In this document: positions 1-7,342 of the stretch, in pieces | Position numbering within the stretch: position 1 is the first letter of the stretch | How the letters are laid out: each line of letters opens with the position of its first letter | Origin: Gracilimonas amylolytica | Lineage (GTDB): Bacteria; Bacteroidota; Rhodothermia; Balneolales; Balneolaceae | Direction: 5' to 3' | NCBI RefSeq assembly: GCF_002911695.1 | Contig: NZ_PQBS01000027.1 | Location: 1-64,000, forward strand | DNA length: 64,000 bases | Program-made: the position numbers and the translations under genes | Notes under the pieces: model-generated | Databases searched by the model: none | Seen by the model: the letters and a program-made list of their open reading frames with translations, nothing else | Told to the model about the DNA's origin: nothing

Positions 1-645
1 CAGTAAGATCTTGTATAAGTTTTGATTTCGATGATTAAAGCGATATTCAGTTTCTTTTAAATACACATAAAAATGAGATTTCGATACCCCATTAAATTGA
101 GCCAACCGGCGTTTGGCATAACTCCAAAAAGATTCAATGCCATTAATGTGACTCGAGGAATTGGCGAATTCATCCTGGCCATGTTGAACACGATAATGTT
201 TGTCATAGCCCACATCCACTAGGCCATTATAGCCTCGCCAACCATCACTGTGAATCACACTGGCCGGGGCCACTTTTCCACGTATAATACACTGGAGTGT
301 CTTTTTTCTTGCATCAGGGACAATTTCGGTATAGACTTTGCCCTTACGTTTGAAAATGCCAAAGACAATGGTTTTACCCGAAGCTCCTCGTCCTCGTTTA
401 CCAGGAATTCGTCGTGGACCAAAATAAGACTCGTCAACCTCAATGATGCCTTGGATCCGAGCCGATTGCTCAGACCATCGAGCGATGTGATGGCGCAGTT
501 TGTCAAAGATCACGGTAACCGATCGCAATGAAATGCCGGTTAACTCAGCCGTTTCCGTTGCGGTTAAATCTAACGAAAAACACTTGATCAGATGCCGAAA
601 TTTAGCTTCTGAAATATGTGACCGTTTATAATACTTGTTATTCAT
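1..645 (-). CDS. IS1595 family transposase (ISXO2-like DDE), C-terminus outside window
   Basis: A transposase that cuts and joins the ends of its own insertion sequence. The reading frame from ATG at 645 stays open for 215 codons to the window edge. The visible protein has an N-terminal helix-turn-helix-like part (about residues 10-55) and the ISXO2-like catalytic domain: D71 in VDESYFGPRR, D134 in HSDGWRGY and E171 in INGIESFWSYAKRRL give the DDE triad. Spacing and motifs match the IS1595 group. It appears intact as far as it can be seen; the last residues are cut by the window. The neighbouring SDR gene is unrelated. Identification as IS1595 family is firm; the subgroup is not determined. 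Confidence 0.85.
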   Translation of the reverse strand, partial: MNNKYYKRSHISEAKFRHLIKCFSLDLTATETAELTGISLRSVTVIFDKLRHHIARWSEQSARIQGIIEVDESYFGPRRIPGKRGRGASGKTIVFGIFKRKGKVYTEIVPDARKKTLQCIIRGKVAPASVIHSDGWRGYNGLVDVGYDKHYRVQHGQDEFANSSSHINGIESFWSYAKRRLAQFNGVSKSHFYVYLKETEYRFNHRNQNLYKILL

Positions 646-697
646 TGTATAGCAATATGTTACAAGATTTTATAACATGCTATACTTCATAAGACCC
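1..697 (-). mobile_element. IS1595-family insertion sequence, one end only
   Basis: This stretch holds a transposase gene read leftwards plus its upstream end; the other end lies beyond the window. The upstream end may be near position 697, where the minus strand begins GGGTCTTATGAAG, but no second end is visible for comparison, so the boundary is a guess. Between about 648 and 682 an imperfect inverted repeat (ATAGCAATATGTTA against TAACATGCTAT) sits just upstream of the start codon. The AT-rich bases that follow (698-760) could contain a target duplication that cannot be confirmed here. Confidence 0.6.
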
Positions 698-874
698 AAA
701 ATAAAATATTAATAAATTTTAATATTCCACAATTAATGTTTAAAGCAGTACGTCAATGATCAACCTCTGTGGTGTTTGATCTACCTTCATGTTACTCAAG
801 ATTGCAGGACAGTTACTATTAAAATACTCTTAAAAACCTATTTCATTGCCTTTCAGGCCATTAGGCCACATTTT

Positions 875-1588
875 TCACATCGGCGGCACTTCCCCACCCT
901 GCGGCATCAGTATAATTTCCTCAACCACCGATCGCTTGGAGAGTTGTGATACGCTTAGAATGAGCCGACCCACATCATCCGGATCAATGAGTTTTTGGGG
1001 ATCAATATCCACTCCATCCCAGGATGTGGAGTCCGTTTGCCCCAGATTTATGGCCGAGACCGCAATATTAGACTTCATTAATTCCTTGTGCAAAGATCGG
1101 GTGTATCCCAAAAGTGCATGTTTGGAGGCTGAATAAGCTCCGCTTCCCTCCAATCCTTTAAGTGCCCCCATAGAGCTGATGTTTACGATCAGTCCCCTGT
1201 CCAACTTATATAAGGAGGGTAATACGGCCTGGGTTACATTAAAGGCTCCAATAGTATTTACCTCCAACTGGGACCTGAATTCTTCAGTAGTAGTATCTTG
1301 GGTGCGTTTATATAAAAAATGTCCGGCGTTGTTAACCAGTATGCCTATTTCATGGTCACTAATTCCGGAATCTTGCAGCTGTTTTTCATCGGTGATATCT
1401 GCGGCAATGGTATGAACCGATGTAGCTCCTCCCTTCAAACAAAGTTCTTTGGCTTTATTGAGGTCTTCTTTATTCCTTGCCATCAAAATAATAGGTCGGT
1501 TGGTTTCCCTGGCAAATACTTTAGCAATAGAGAGACCTACTCCCTTACTCCCGCCTGTGATCAGTACCGCTGCGTCTTTGTATGCCAT
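875..1588 (-). CDS. SDR family NAD(P)-dependent oxidoreductase
   Basis: A classical short-chain dehydrogenase/reductase of 237 residues. The Rossmann nucleotide motif TGGSKGVG is at about residues 11-18, the structural NNAG motif near 90, the catalytic serine in NISSMGAL near 138 and the catalytic YSASK near 152. These are the full set of active-site residues, so it should be an active enzyme; the substrate cannot be read from sequence. The ATG at 1588 is well placed against the N-terminal beta strand. The gene stands alone: it is preceded by repeat-rich intergenic DNA and followed by the insertion sequence end, so there is no operon context to help. Confidence 0.85.
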   Translation of the reverse strand: MAYKDAAVLITGGSKGVGLSIAKVFARETNRPIILMARNKEDLNKAKELCLKGGATSVHTIAADITDEKQLQDSGISDHEIGILVNNAGHFLYKRTQDTTTEEFRSQLEVNTIGAFNVTQAVLPSLYKLDRGLIVNISSMGALKGLEGSGAYSASKHALLGYTRSLHKELMKSNIAVSAINLGQTDSTSWDGVDIDPQKLIDPDDVGRLILSVSQLSKRSVVEEIILMPQGGEVPPM

Positions 1589-1716
1589 AGATGATAAAAT
1601 TAATTGAACAGCCTCAAGGTAACCCCATCCTTCGGTTCAGTCAAAGTTCTGAGGAAAATATATTTAGGGTTGAGCCGGTTGGTGTTAAGTGATTTGGTAG
1701 ATGAGTGAACTGACTC

Positions 1717-1921
1717 ACATCCCTCTGATTTAGAGCTGAAGCTTAAAATCTGTCTCCCTTCTAAGGGAGAGTTTCTCTTGGCTTACATTAAATTTGTCAA
1801 CCAACTTCAAAATAAACCCATACTATACTTTGAACTCGCATCAAATAAAAGGCCCGAAGAAATGAACTCCCTCTTTGAAGAGGGATCGGCATTGAACTTC
1901 AGTTCAATGACAGGGGGATGT
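1717..1921. repeat. Imperfect inverted repeat element, arms about 58 bp
   Basis: The segment 1717-1774 and the reverse complement of 1864-1921 share the same layout: ACATCCC-CTG, then a GAACTGAAG-like core, then a short C/G hairpin of the type CTCCCTTCTAAGGGAG or CCCTCTTCAAAGAGGG. The two arms are separated by about 90 bp. It lies in a 526-bp gene-free gap (1589-2114) and has no coding potential. It resembles a small non-autonomous palindromic repeat. The rest of the gap before 1717 shows nothing recognisable. Confidence 0.6.
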
Positions 1922-1946
1922 AATTAAGGCCTTCTCGCTCCAATTC

Positions 1947-2100
1947 GGTCATCCTGATCCGCCGGCTGGCGGAGAAGGATCTTGCCTATATAAGGCACTC
2001 AGTGTGATCTATTAACCTATTCCGCTACTTTCTGTTTGGTAAATCGTACACTCTATCACGCTCCGCAAAAGGCAAGGTTCTTCGCTCCGCTCTGAATGAC
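1947..2100 (+). repeat. Dispersed palindromic repeat, copy 1
   Basis: A repeat of about 150 bp beginning TCATCCTGA and ending TCTGAATGAC. Its ends are mutually inverted: GGATCTTGCCT near the left and AAGGCAAGGTTC near the right. The same element, in reverse orientation, occurs at 7062-7205 in this window. The internal part (around ACTTTCTGTTTGGTAAAT) is also shared. It sits directly behind the stop codon of queE and may fold in the queE mRNA. Confidence 0.75.
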
Positions 2101-2114
2101 TGCAATATTAGCCG

Positions 2115-2762
2115 TTATGGCACCTTCAGGAATTTGTGGGTTTGTAGGCTAATACCCCACTCCGGGTTTTCTTTTACGTAATCCACGATAAGTTCTATGG
2201 ATTTGGGGGTGTCCCATTCAGGCTGCAGCAGCAATCGGGTTCCTTCCGGACATTTGGCGGCATTTTCCTCAGCCCATTTCAGGTCTTTGTTGGTCAGTAC
2301 CACCACTTTGAGTTCATCCACATTGGAATAGACTTCATCGGTCGGTTTCTTGAAACGCTTTGGGGATAGTGTGATCCAATCCAATGAACCGGACAAGGGC
2401 GAGGATCCACTGGTTTCAATATGAATCTGCAGTCCGGCTGATTTAAGTCCCAGCGTCAAAGGCAGCAGATCATGAAGCAGCGGTTCACCCCCGGTGATCA
2501 CCACAAAAGGAGCACCGCTTTCTTTGGCTGCTTTGACCAGTTCTCGTACCGTCAATTTTGGATGCCCTTCCTCTTCCCAGCTGTCTTTCACATCACACCA
2601 CCAGCAGTTCACGTCACAACCGGCTGTACGGATAAAATAAGAGGCACGCCCGGCATGTGCTCCTTCCCCCTGTATGGTGTAAAAATGCTCCATGACCGGA
2701 TATACGACATCCAGGTACTGCTCGGTATGCTCTTTTGCGATCTGTGTATCTGTCTTAAACAT
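2115..2762 (-). CDS. queE: 7-carboxy-7-deazaguanine synthase QueE
   Basis: Radical-SAM enzyme that converts 6-carboxytetrahydropterin to 7-carboxy-7-deazaguanine in queuosine (preQ0) synthesis. From the ATG at 2762 the protein has 215 residues. The QueE form of the iron-sulfur motif, C-x3-C-x2-C, is at C49, C53, C56 (CDVNCWWC), preceded by the family signature FYTIQGEGAHAG, and VVITGGEPLLH follows near residue 100. An in-frame TTG at 2780 would add six residues; I prefer the ATG because it overlaps the queD stop by only 8 nt (ATGTTTAA), a usual coupling arrangement. It is co-transcribed with queD, which makes its substrate. queC and queF are not in this window. Confidence 0.93.
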   Translation of the reverse strand: MFKTDTQIAKEHTEQYLDVVYPVMEHFYTIQGEGAHAGRASYFIRTAGCDVNCWWCDVKDSWEEEGHPKLTVRELVKAAKESGAPFVVITGGEPLLHDLLPLTLGLKSAGLQIHIETSGSSPLSGSLDWITLSPKRFKKPTDEVYSNVDELKVVVLTNKDLKWAEENAAKCPEGTRLLLQPEWDTPKSIELIVDYVKENPEWGISLQTHKFLKVP

Positions 2763-3144
2763 CCTGATCGGTGTATTCAACCCAGCTGGTGTCCGTTTCC
2801 CAAACGGTGACGGTCAGGTCGATGCCTTCCGGGATACGATTTTTAGTTTCCTTATGTATGAATTCAGCAATTCTCTCTGCCGTTGTATTTTCAGAGATCA
2901 GTTCGTTTAGCACGCCATGATCAAACCCTCCTTTTTCTGAATCTTTGGCGGCCCATTTCAACTCCTTGAAATCGCAGACCATATCTGGGGTATCAAGGTA
3001 TTGTGAGGGATTGAGTTTATTCGATTTAGCCGTCATCTTCACTTTATAGGAATGACCATGCATGCGCCCACATTTCCCATCATAGCCGTCTATGTAATGA
3101 GCTGCGTCGAATTTAAACTCGGTGTGTAGTGTCCAGGTTGGCAT
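2755..3144 (-). CDS. queD: 6-carboxytetrahydropterin synthase QueD
   Basis: Converts 7,8-dihydroneopterin triphosphate to 6-carboxy-5,6,7,8-tetrahydropterin, the step before QueE. The 129-residue protein has the zinc histidines H16, H29 and H31 (FDAAH and MHGHSY) and the catalytic cysteine C25 within GKCGRMHGH, the normal QueD/PTPS layout. The second His-containing catalytic segment (KGGFDHGVLNELI) is present near residue 75, and the C-terminal VTVWET segment carries the pterin-binding Glu. Length is typical. The gene overlaps queE by 8 nt and is preceded by a transcription terminator at 3189-3212, so queD-queE form a two-gene unit. Confidence 0.93.
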   Translation of the reverse strand: MPTWTLHTEFKFDAAHYIDGYDGKCGRMHGHSYKVKMTAKSNKLNPSQYLDTPDMVCDFKELKWAAKDSEKGGFDHGVLNELISENTTAERIAEFIHKETKNRIPEGIDLTVTVWETDTSWVEYTDQDV

Positions 3145-3188
3145 TATCCGTAATTAATTTATGATCGTTATCTTGCCTCTTGATGCAA

Positions 3189-3212
3189 TAAAAAATGCCA
3201 CATGTGTGGCAT
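3189..3212 (-). terminator. Rho-independent terminator after the thioredoxin-like gene
   Basis: On the minus strand an 8-bp stem (ATGCCACA / TGTGGCAT) with a two-base loop is followed directly by TTTTTTATTG. It lies between the 3' end of the thioredoxin-like gene and queD, and separates the two transcription units. Confidence 0.8.
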
Positions 3213-3240
3213 GACCAAAATTACGGTTTTTTTTGGATAA

Positions 3241-3915
3241 TTACTCAGATCGCTTGATGCTGCATCCAATGATGCGGGTTTTTCTGGTTGGAACCGATTC
3301 CCCGGCCAACAAAGCGTCCAGTGCATCCTTTACATATGGTTTTGAGACTGTATTGGCATTATTTGGATTATCATCGATCGCACCGTGATAGACCAGCTGT
3401 AAGTTTGTATCAAAGATGAATACCTCGGGAGAGTACTGAGCCCCAAAAGCATCCGCGATCTCGTGACCGGCATCCAAAGCATATGTAAAATTATAGCTTT
3501 GTTTTTGTGCCCGCCGGTTCATGTCTTCAAGGGATTCTCCCCGATCACGGATCCGTTCATTGGAGTTGAGTACGATCATTCCAAAATCGTTGGCTGTGGA
3601 ATAAGTCGAAAGTTCGATCAGGCGATCTTCCCATTTAGCCACCCAGGGACATGTATTGGATGAAAAAATAACGATCAACCCATTGTTATCTGCGGCCGAC
3701 TGAAGCGAGATGTTACGCCCTGAGGTATCTTCAACCTGTTGGTCACCGAGTGGTATTGAAGCACTAAAACTCAATGAACCCTGCCCCAAAGCCATCGTAG
3801 TGATCATCAGGGATAGCGAAATGCAAAGTAAAAGCGTCGTTTTCAAATTATTAAATATTTCTTTGAACCGATTTTGATCATGTGCCATAATACATAAAGC
3901 CGATATAAAGTTCAC
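3241..3915 (-). CDS. Exported thioredoxin-like (redoxin-domain) protein
   Basis: A thioredoxin-fold protein of the group that carries NxCPxV in place of CxxC. C89 in SSNTCPWVAKW is the single candidate active-site cysteine of the redoxin domain (about residues 50-205), and the C-terminus ends with the GCSIK motif common in this group. A hydrophobic segment at about residues 26-42 followed by ALGQ suggests a signal peptide, hence a periplasmic location. The GTG at 3915 overlaps the upstream stop as GTGA, which supports coupled translation; the ATG at 3888 would start at residue 10 and give a more usual signal peptide. The physiological substrate is unknown. Confidence 0.75.
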   Translation of the reverse strand: MNFISALCIMAHDQNRFKEIFNNLKTTLLLCISLSLMITTMALGQGSLSFSASIPLGDQQVEDTSGRNISLQSAADNNGLIVIFSSNTCPWVAKWEDRLIELSTYSTANDFGMIVLNSNERIRDRGESLEDMNRRAQKQSYNFTYALDAGHEIADAFGAQYSPEVFIFDTNLQLVYHGAIDDNPNNANTVSKPYVKDALDALLAGESVPTRKTRIIGCSIKRSE

Positions 3916-4784
3916 TTTTGGAAATGAGCAGATAACAGGCTTTGTAATTCTACAAATGTATCAGGATCGGTAGTTTCCAGCTTTGATAGCTTCAAGGCCT
4001 CTCTGCCCAGGCTTTTGTACATTTCCGACAAAACAGGATCGGAAGAAATGAGCTCAATGTGTCCTTTCACCGTGTTCATATCTCCCCTTGCAATGGGACC
4101 CGTTAAGGCATCTTCAACCCCATTATCTTCAATGTTATCCAGCGTATTGCGCATTAACGGGATCAGTGCTTTCAGCGAGATCTCCTCATTCATTCCTCCT
4201 AACTTCGAAGCCTTGGTCATCAGGTTTGCAAGTACGACCAGATAATTAGAGGCAATAACCGCCGATGCATGTAAATAAGGCTTTTGCTCAGCTTTGATCT
4301 TGATGAGTTCCGCTTCCAGATCATCTGCAATTGTTTTTAACTTTGTGATCATTTCCTCATCACCTTCCACATCAAACCATGTGCCTTTAAAGGTTGCCGC
4401 AGACGCAGTGATCGATTGGTTAGGATGAAAGGAAGCAATCTTGGCTCCCTTTTCACTTAACGGCTTTAGAATGATGGATGAGTGAGTCCCCGAGCAATGT
4501 GCCACGGACTTAGTTTTCAAGGAAGGAAATGTTTGATCCAGTTCATTTACTACTTCTGTGATCGTATCATCCGGCACCGTAATGAGAATAAGATCACCCA
4601 GGTCATCAAGCGCGTCAGGAATGGCTTCTGAAAATTTCGTTTTGGGGTGAGCCGTACGCAGAGTTTCCGAAACGGTATGTTTATAAACGGCTGATATAAT
4701 TTGATAACCGTGTGATGAAAGGACTTTAAGCAGAGCTGTGCCAACCTTACCAAGCCCGATAATGGAAATGGTTGGTCTGTTCAT
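3912..4784 (-). CDS. Rossmann-like and DUF2520 domain-containing protein
   Basis: A 290-residue protein built like an NADP-dependent dehydrogenase: an N-terminal Rossmann domain with IGLGKVGTA (residues 9-17) and, from about residue 130, the helical DUF2520 domain (FHPNQSI ... SNYLVVLANL ... ALTGPIARGD). It resembles F420/pyrroline-5-carboxylate reductase-like folds, but no reaction is established for the family. It lies 1 nt downstream of the MEMO-like gene and overlaps the thioredoxin-like gene by 4 nt, so the three are probably one operon (4786-5538, this gene, 3241-3915). Start ATG at 4784 fits the beginning of the first beta strand. Confidence 0.85.
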   Translation of the reverse strand: MNRPTISIIGLGKVGTALLKVLSSHGYQIISAVYKHTVSETLRTAHPKTKFSEAIPDALDDLGDLILITVPDDTITEVVNELDQTFPSLKTKSVAHCSGTHSSIILKPLSEKGAKIASFHPNQSITASAATFKGTWFDVEGDEEMITKLKTIADDLEAELIKIKAEQKPYLHASAVIASNYLVVLANLMTKASKLGGMNEEISLKALIPLMRNTLDNIEDNGVEDALTGPIARGDMNTVKGHIELISSDPVLSEMYKSLGREALKLSKLETTDPDTFVELQSLLSAHFQK

Positions 4785-4785
4785 G

Positions 4786-5538
4786 TTAAACCGCCTGCAT
4801 TTTACCGCGCTTGGCGTATCCGCAGATATTGGAAGCCGTTTCTATGTGATCCAGAAATTCCACATCAAATCCCCACGAACGGGCAACCAGAATACCACTC
4901 ATAAAGGCCCGGGCGCCATTCACCGTTTTATCATTACTGTTCAGGTAATGCATCAGACCCGATTCATTATTCTTGACTACCAGTGATCTAAGGTGCTCCA
5001 ATTCTTCAGGGCTGCTTGCCGGAACATCACAGCAGTAAACGATCAGGGCGTTTTTATTCAGCAACAACTCATCCAGGGTAAAAGCCAGTTCTCGGATGAT
5101 GGCCGGATCATAATCACCAATTTGCAAACTGACCAGATCAAAACCATCAAACACCGATTGAAGAAAAGGCAACTGCGTGTAAAGGCTCATTTCCTTACTA
5201 TAGCCTTCATCGGCAATGAAAAAATCATCTTCTTCATCACAAAATTCGTTGCGCAGATAATCATTGACCGGCACCTCCCCAAAACGGGATTCAAAGGTTG
5301 TATTAGAAGGCATGGCCAGTTTCTTCTGAAGCTGACCGGTATACGATTCGATCACTACGATGGTATCAAATTGCTGACCTAAAACAGTTTTGTAGGTGGC
5401 ACAAAGCTCACCAAAGTTTTCTTCATCAATATGATTAGGCACAAAAAGCATTCTGACGTGCTCTGAACCGGTATTTAAATCTCCGGCATTTTCAATGTGC
5501 GTTCTTATCTCTTGTTTAGAAAGGGTTTCAATATTCAT
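4786..5538 (-). CDS. Divergent MEMO1-family (AmmeMemoRadiSam system protein B-like) protein
   Basis: A 250-residue protein with the MEMO fold signature: VPNHIDEENFG near residue 33, RFGEVPVNDYL near residue 85, then SLYTQLPFLQSVF near 117 and IVYCCDVPAS near 165, ending in ETASNICGYAKRG. MEMO proteins resemble class III extradiol dioxygenases and bind a metal. Here the second family histidine is replaced (IESYTG where GP(N/S)H is usual) and the EHS-EVQLPFL region reads GYSKEMSLYTQLPFL, so metal-binding residues look depleted. No AMMECR1 or radical-SAM partner gene is adjacent. It heads an apparent operon with the DUF2520 gene. Family assignment is good; function is unknown. Confidence 0.7.
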   Translation of the reverse strand: MNIETLSKQEIRTHIENAGDLNTGSEHVRMLFVPNHIDEENFGELCATYKTVLGQQFDTIVVIESYTGQLQKKLAMPSNTTFESRFGEVPVNDYLRNEFCDEEDDFFIADEGYSKEMSLYTQLPFLQSVFDGFDLVSLQIGDYDPAIIRELAFTLDELLLNKNALIVYCCDVPASSPEELEHLRSLVVKNNESGLMHYLNSNDKTVNGARAFMSGILVARSWGFDVEFLDHIETASNICGYAKRGKMQAV

Positions 5539-5582
5539 AAAGCCGCATGCGATGATTGAATTATCTCTTTACAGAATATAAA

Positions 5583-5635
5583 AAAGCCCAAAGACACCAT
5601 TCCTGTACCAACATAAAATGGTTTCTTTGGGCTTT
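5583..5635. terminator. Bidirectional rho-independent terminator
   Basis: A long stem of AAAGCCCAAAGA (5583-5594) against TCTTTGGGCTTT (5624-5635), extended by ACCATT/AATGGT inside. It is flanked by A and T runs, so it can stop transcripts from either side. It follows the phosphopantetheinyl transferase gene and precedes the MEMO-like gene on the minus strand. Confidence 0.85.
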
Positions 5636-5644
5636 GTTGTTCTA

Positions 5645-6283
5645 TCAAATATGAGTGCTGTGATAAGCTAAGGCTATCTGATGATCTGTTGCCTTAAAAC
5701 TACAAATTTCAATGAATTTATCATTATTAAATCTTGTAGAAATTTCTCCATTGTCTTTGATAGAGAGCACGACCTCATTTAGATTAGTCCGCAAGCCGGT
5801 TCCAAGGCACTTCACAGCCGCTTCTTTCAAGGTCCAGATCTGCAGCGGTTTCAATTCTTTTAAGGCCTGTTTTTCTGTTTCATTCAGGACCCGATCCAGT
5901 ACCCTCTGAGGAATTCGACGGCTTAATCTTTCTGCATCCACTCCTATATCAAGAGATTCCGAAATTGCACAAAAGACCTTATCCTCACTGTGAGTAAAAC
6001 TGACGAATAGATGCTTATTAACCTCTGTAGCAAAAGGCTTCCCTCCCTCTTCCTTATACAGTTGGATCACATCAATATTCAATTCCAATTTACCAGCAAT
6101 AAAACGAAATAAATGACGGGCAGTTAAATATTCTGCCTGCCGACCCGGATTTTTAAATTGTCTGTATTCTGCTTTTTCCTTTTCAGAAAGAATGTGAGTG
6201 GTATAGTCATCAGAAATAGCAGCACAGCCTAAAGTTACTTTAGATGGACATCCTTCAATATGTGAAGTATCAATGATCTGCAT
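5645..6283 (-). CDS. 4'-phosphopantetheinyl transferase superfamily protein
   Basis: Transfers the phosphopantetheine arm of coenzyme A onto a carrier-protein serine. The 212-residue length and two-half layout are Sfp-like. Magnesium-binding residues are seen in GVDAE (D116, E118) and in WTLKEAAVKCLG (W150, K153, E154); the RQAEYLTARHLFR segment near residue 50 and SFTHSED near 96 also match Sfp-type enzymes. The carrier it modifies (fatty-acid ACP or a secondary-metabolite carrier) cannot be told. The gene is transcribed alone, ending at the 5583-5635 terminator; its promoter side is the tRNA-Ser repeat region. Confidence 0.88.
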   Translation of the reverse strand: MQIIDTSHIEGCPSKVTLGCAAISDDYTTHILSEKEKAEYRQFKNPGRQAEYLTARHLFRFIAGKLELNIDVIQLYKEEGGKPFATEVNKHLFVSFTHSEDKVFCAISESLDIGVDAERLSRRIPQRVLDRVLNETEKQALKELKPLQIWTLKEAAVKCLGTGLRTNLNEVVLSIKDNGEISTRFNNDKFIEICSFKATDHQIALAYHSTHI

Positions 6284-6352
6284 GGGTAAAGATAAATTGG
6301 TCAGCTGAAGGATACAGAATTTGAAAGATAATACTCAACAGGTGGGCAAAAT

Positions 6353-6497
6353 GCGGAGAGGGAGGGATTTCCCGCAGAATATTATCCTCATCATCCATTT
6401 GGGTTGAAAGTGGGACAGGCTTCTCATCCCTCCTTTTTGTTGCCATGCAAATCATAGTTTGGTAAATGAATGGCAGTGTATAATAACTAATTTGAAT
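6353..6497 (-). repeat. 145-bp tandem repeat, distal unit, with copy of tRNA-Ser 3' end
   Basis: Starts with the same 17 bp (GCGGAGAGGGAGGGATT) that form the 3' end of the tRNA-Ser gene at 6643. It differs from the proximal unit by a limited number of substitutions and has the same length exactly. Read in the tRNA direction, each unit ends with a pseudo tRNA 3' end. Confidence 0.9.
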
Positions 6498-6642
6498 GCG
6501 GAGAGGGAGGGATTTCCCGCAGAATATTATCCTCATCATCCATTTGGGTTGAAAGCGGGACAGGCTTCTCATCCCTCCCTTTTGTTGTCATACAAATTAC
6601 AGTTCGGTAATTGACTGGCAGTGTATAATAACTAATTTGAAT
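6498..6642 (-). repeat. 145-bp tandem repeat, proximal unit, directly behind tRNA-Ser
   Basis: Second unit, immediately 3' of the tRNA gene. The unit contains nested complementary segments: GGGAGGGAT (6505-6513) with ATCCCTCCC (6571-6579), and inside them TCCCGC (6515-6520) with GCGGGA (6555-6560). A transcript could therefore fold so that the copied tRNA 3' end is paired inside a long hairpin. No convincing coding sequence is present, although the unit reads open in some frames because it lacks stops. Confidence 0.9.
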
Positions 6643-6643
6643 G

Positions 6644-6732
6644 CGGAGAGGGAGGGATTCGAACCCTCGGTATCCCGTAAAGGATACACTCGCTTTCCAG
6701 GCGAGCCCGTTCGACCGCTCTGGCACCTCTCC
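6644..6732 (-). tRNA. tRNA-Ser (anticodon GGA)
   Basis: The 89-nt minus-strand sequence begins GGAGAGGTGCCAGAG and ends CCCTCTCCG. The acceptor stem is GGAGAGG/CCTCTCC. The anticodon arm CTCGC-CTGGAAA-GCGAG shows GGA, reading UCC/UCU serine codons. A long variable arm (TATCC...GGATA) and the T arm GAGGGTTCGAATCCCTC are present, as expected of a class II serine tRNA. CCA is not encoded. The 3' end is copied twice more downstream in the two 145-bp tandem units. Confidence 0.97.
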
Positions 6733-6934
6733 GTTTGTGTTTCGATGATAGTCCGTCGAAGGGCGCCTAAGATATAAGTATTTGAATCCTATATCAATGA
6801 TATTAGTGCCGGTTTTAGGATTTATTTTTGGTGGGTGAAAATTGGTTCTTTATTGGATCCATTATTCTGTTCTGAATGTGAGGCAGAGCCTCAATATTAC
6901 GTTCCGGAGCAGAGCACCGGAACGAGGGAATTTT

Positions 6935-7024
6935 TTAACCGCAGAGAGCGCAAAGAAGGCGCTGAGTTCGCTAAGAAAATCCCCTCTGCGCTCGTTGCGA
7001 AATCTTTGCGCTCTCTGCGGTTAA
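6935..7024. repeat. Perfect 21-bp inverted repeat (TTAACCGCAGAGAGCGCAAA type)
   Basis: Positions 6935-6955 and 7004-7024 are exact reverse complements over 21 bp, with a 48-bp centre that is itself partly complementary (GGCGCTGAGTTCGC against GCGCTCGTTGCGAAA). The arms contain GCAGAGAGCGCAAAG. Repeats of this general sequence occur in many unrelated environmental bacteria, so this may be one copy of a widespread mobile palindrome. Confidence 0.9.
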
Positions 7025-7061
7025 TGAGGTACTTAAATCTTATTTATAAAACTAGCTAAAG

Positions 7062-7205
7062 AGTCATTCAGAGTGAAACGATGAACCTTGCCTTTAGCGG
7101 AGCGTGGTTGTAGGAAATATTTACCAACGAGAAAGTAGCTGAATGGTTTTACAAATCATACTGAGTGTCCTACAAGGCAAGATCCTTCGGTTCCTCAGGA
7201 TGACC
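7062..7205 (-). repeat. Dispersed palindromic repeat, copy 2 (inverted relative to copy 1)
   Basis: The reverse complement begins GGTCATCCTGAGGAACCGAAGG and continues with GATCTTGCCTTGTAGGACACTC, matching copy 1 at 1947-2100 along its length, including the internal AGCTACTTTCT and GTTGGTAAAT blocks and the closing AAGGCAAGGTTC and TCTGAATGAC. Substitutions and a few indels separate the copies. Confidence 0.75.
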
Positions 7206-7342
7206 AAAATTAATTGAATGGCTAATATCTAGCATTCCATCACCCGGCTCGGGTAGAATTGGATATTAAGCCATAATTTGAATGAGCCGAATGATGGAGT
7301 GAGACTCATTAATGAACGTGAGTACTTGATAATTCATCTGAA

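Noticed and set aside
6270-6726. Overlapping minus-strand frames with a repeated KPVPLSTQMDDEDN-like peptide
   Set aside because: They run through the 145-bp tandem units and the tRNA gene; the unit length is not a multiple of three and the reading continues into tRNA sequence.
6835-7059. Plus-strand frames in the gap upstream of tonB
   Set aside because: They read through the 21-bp inverted repeat; no family similarity and no RBS.
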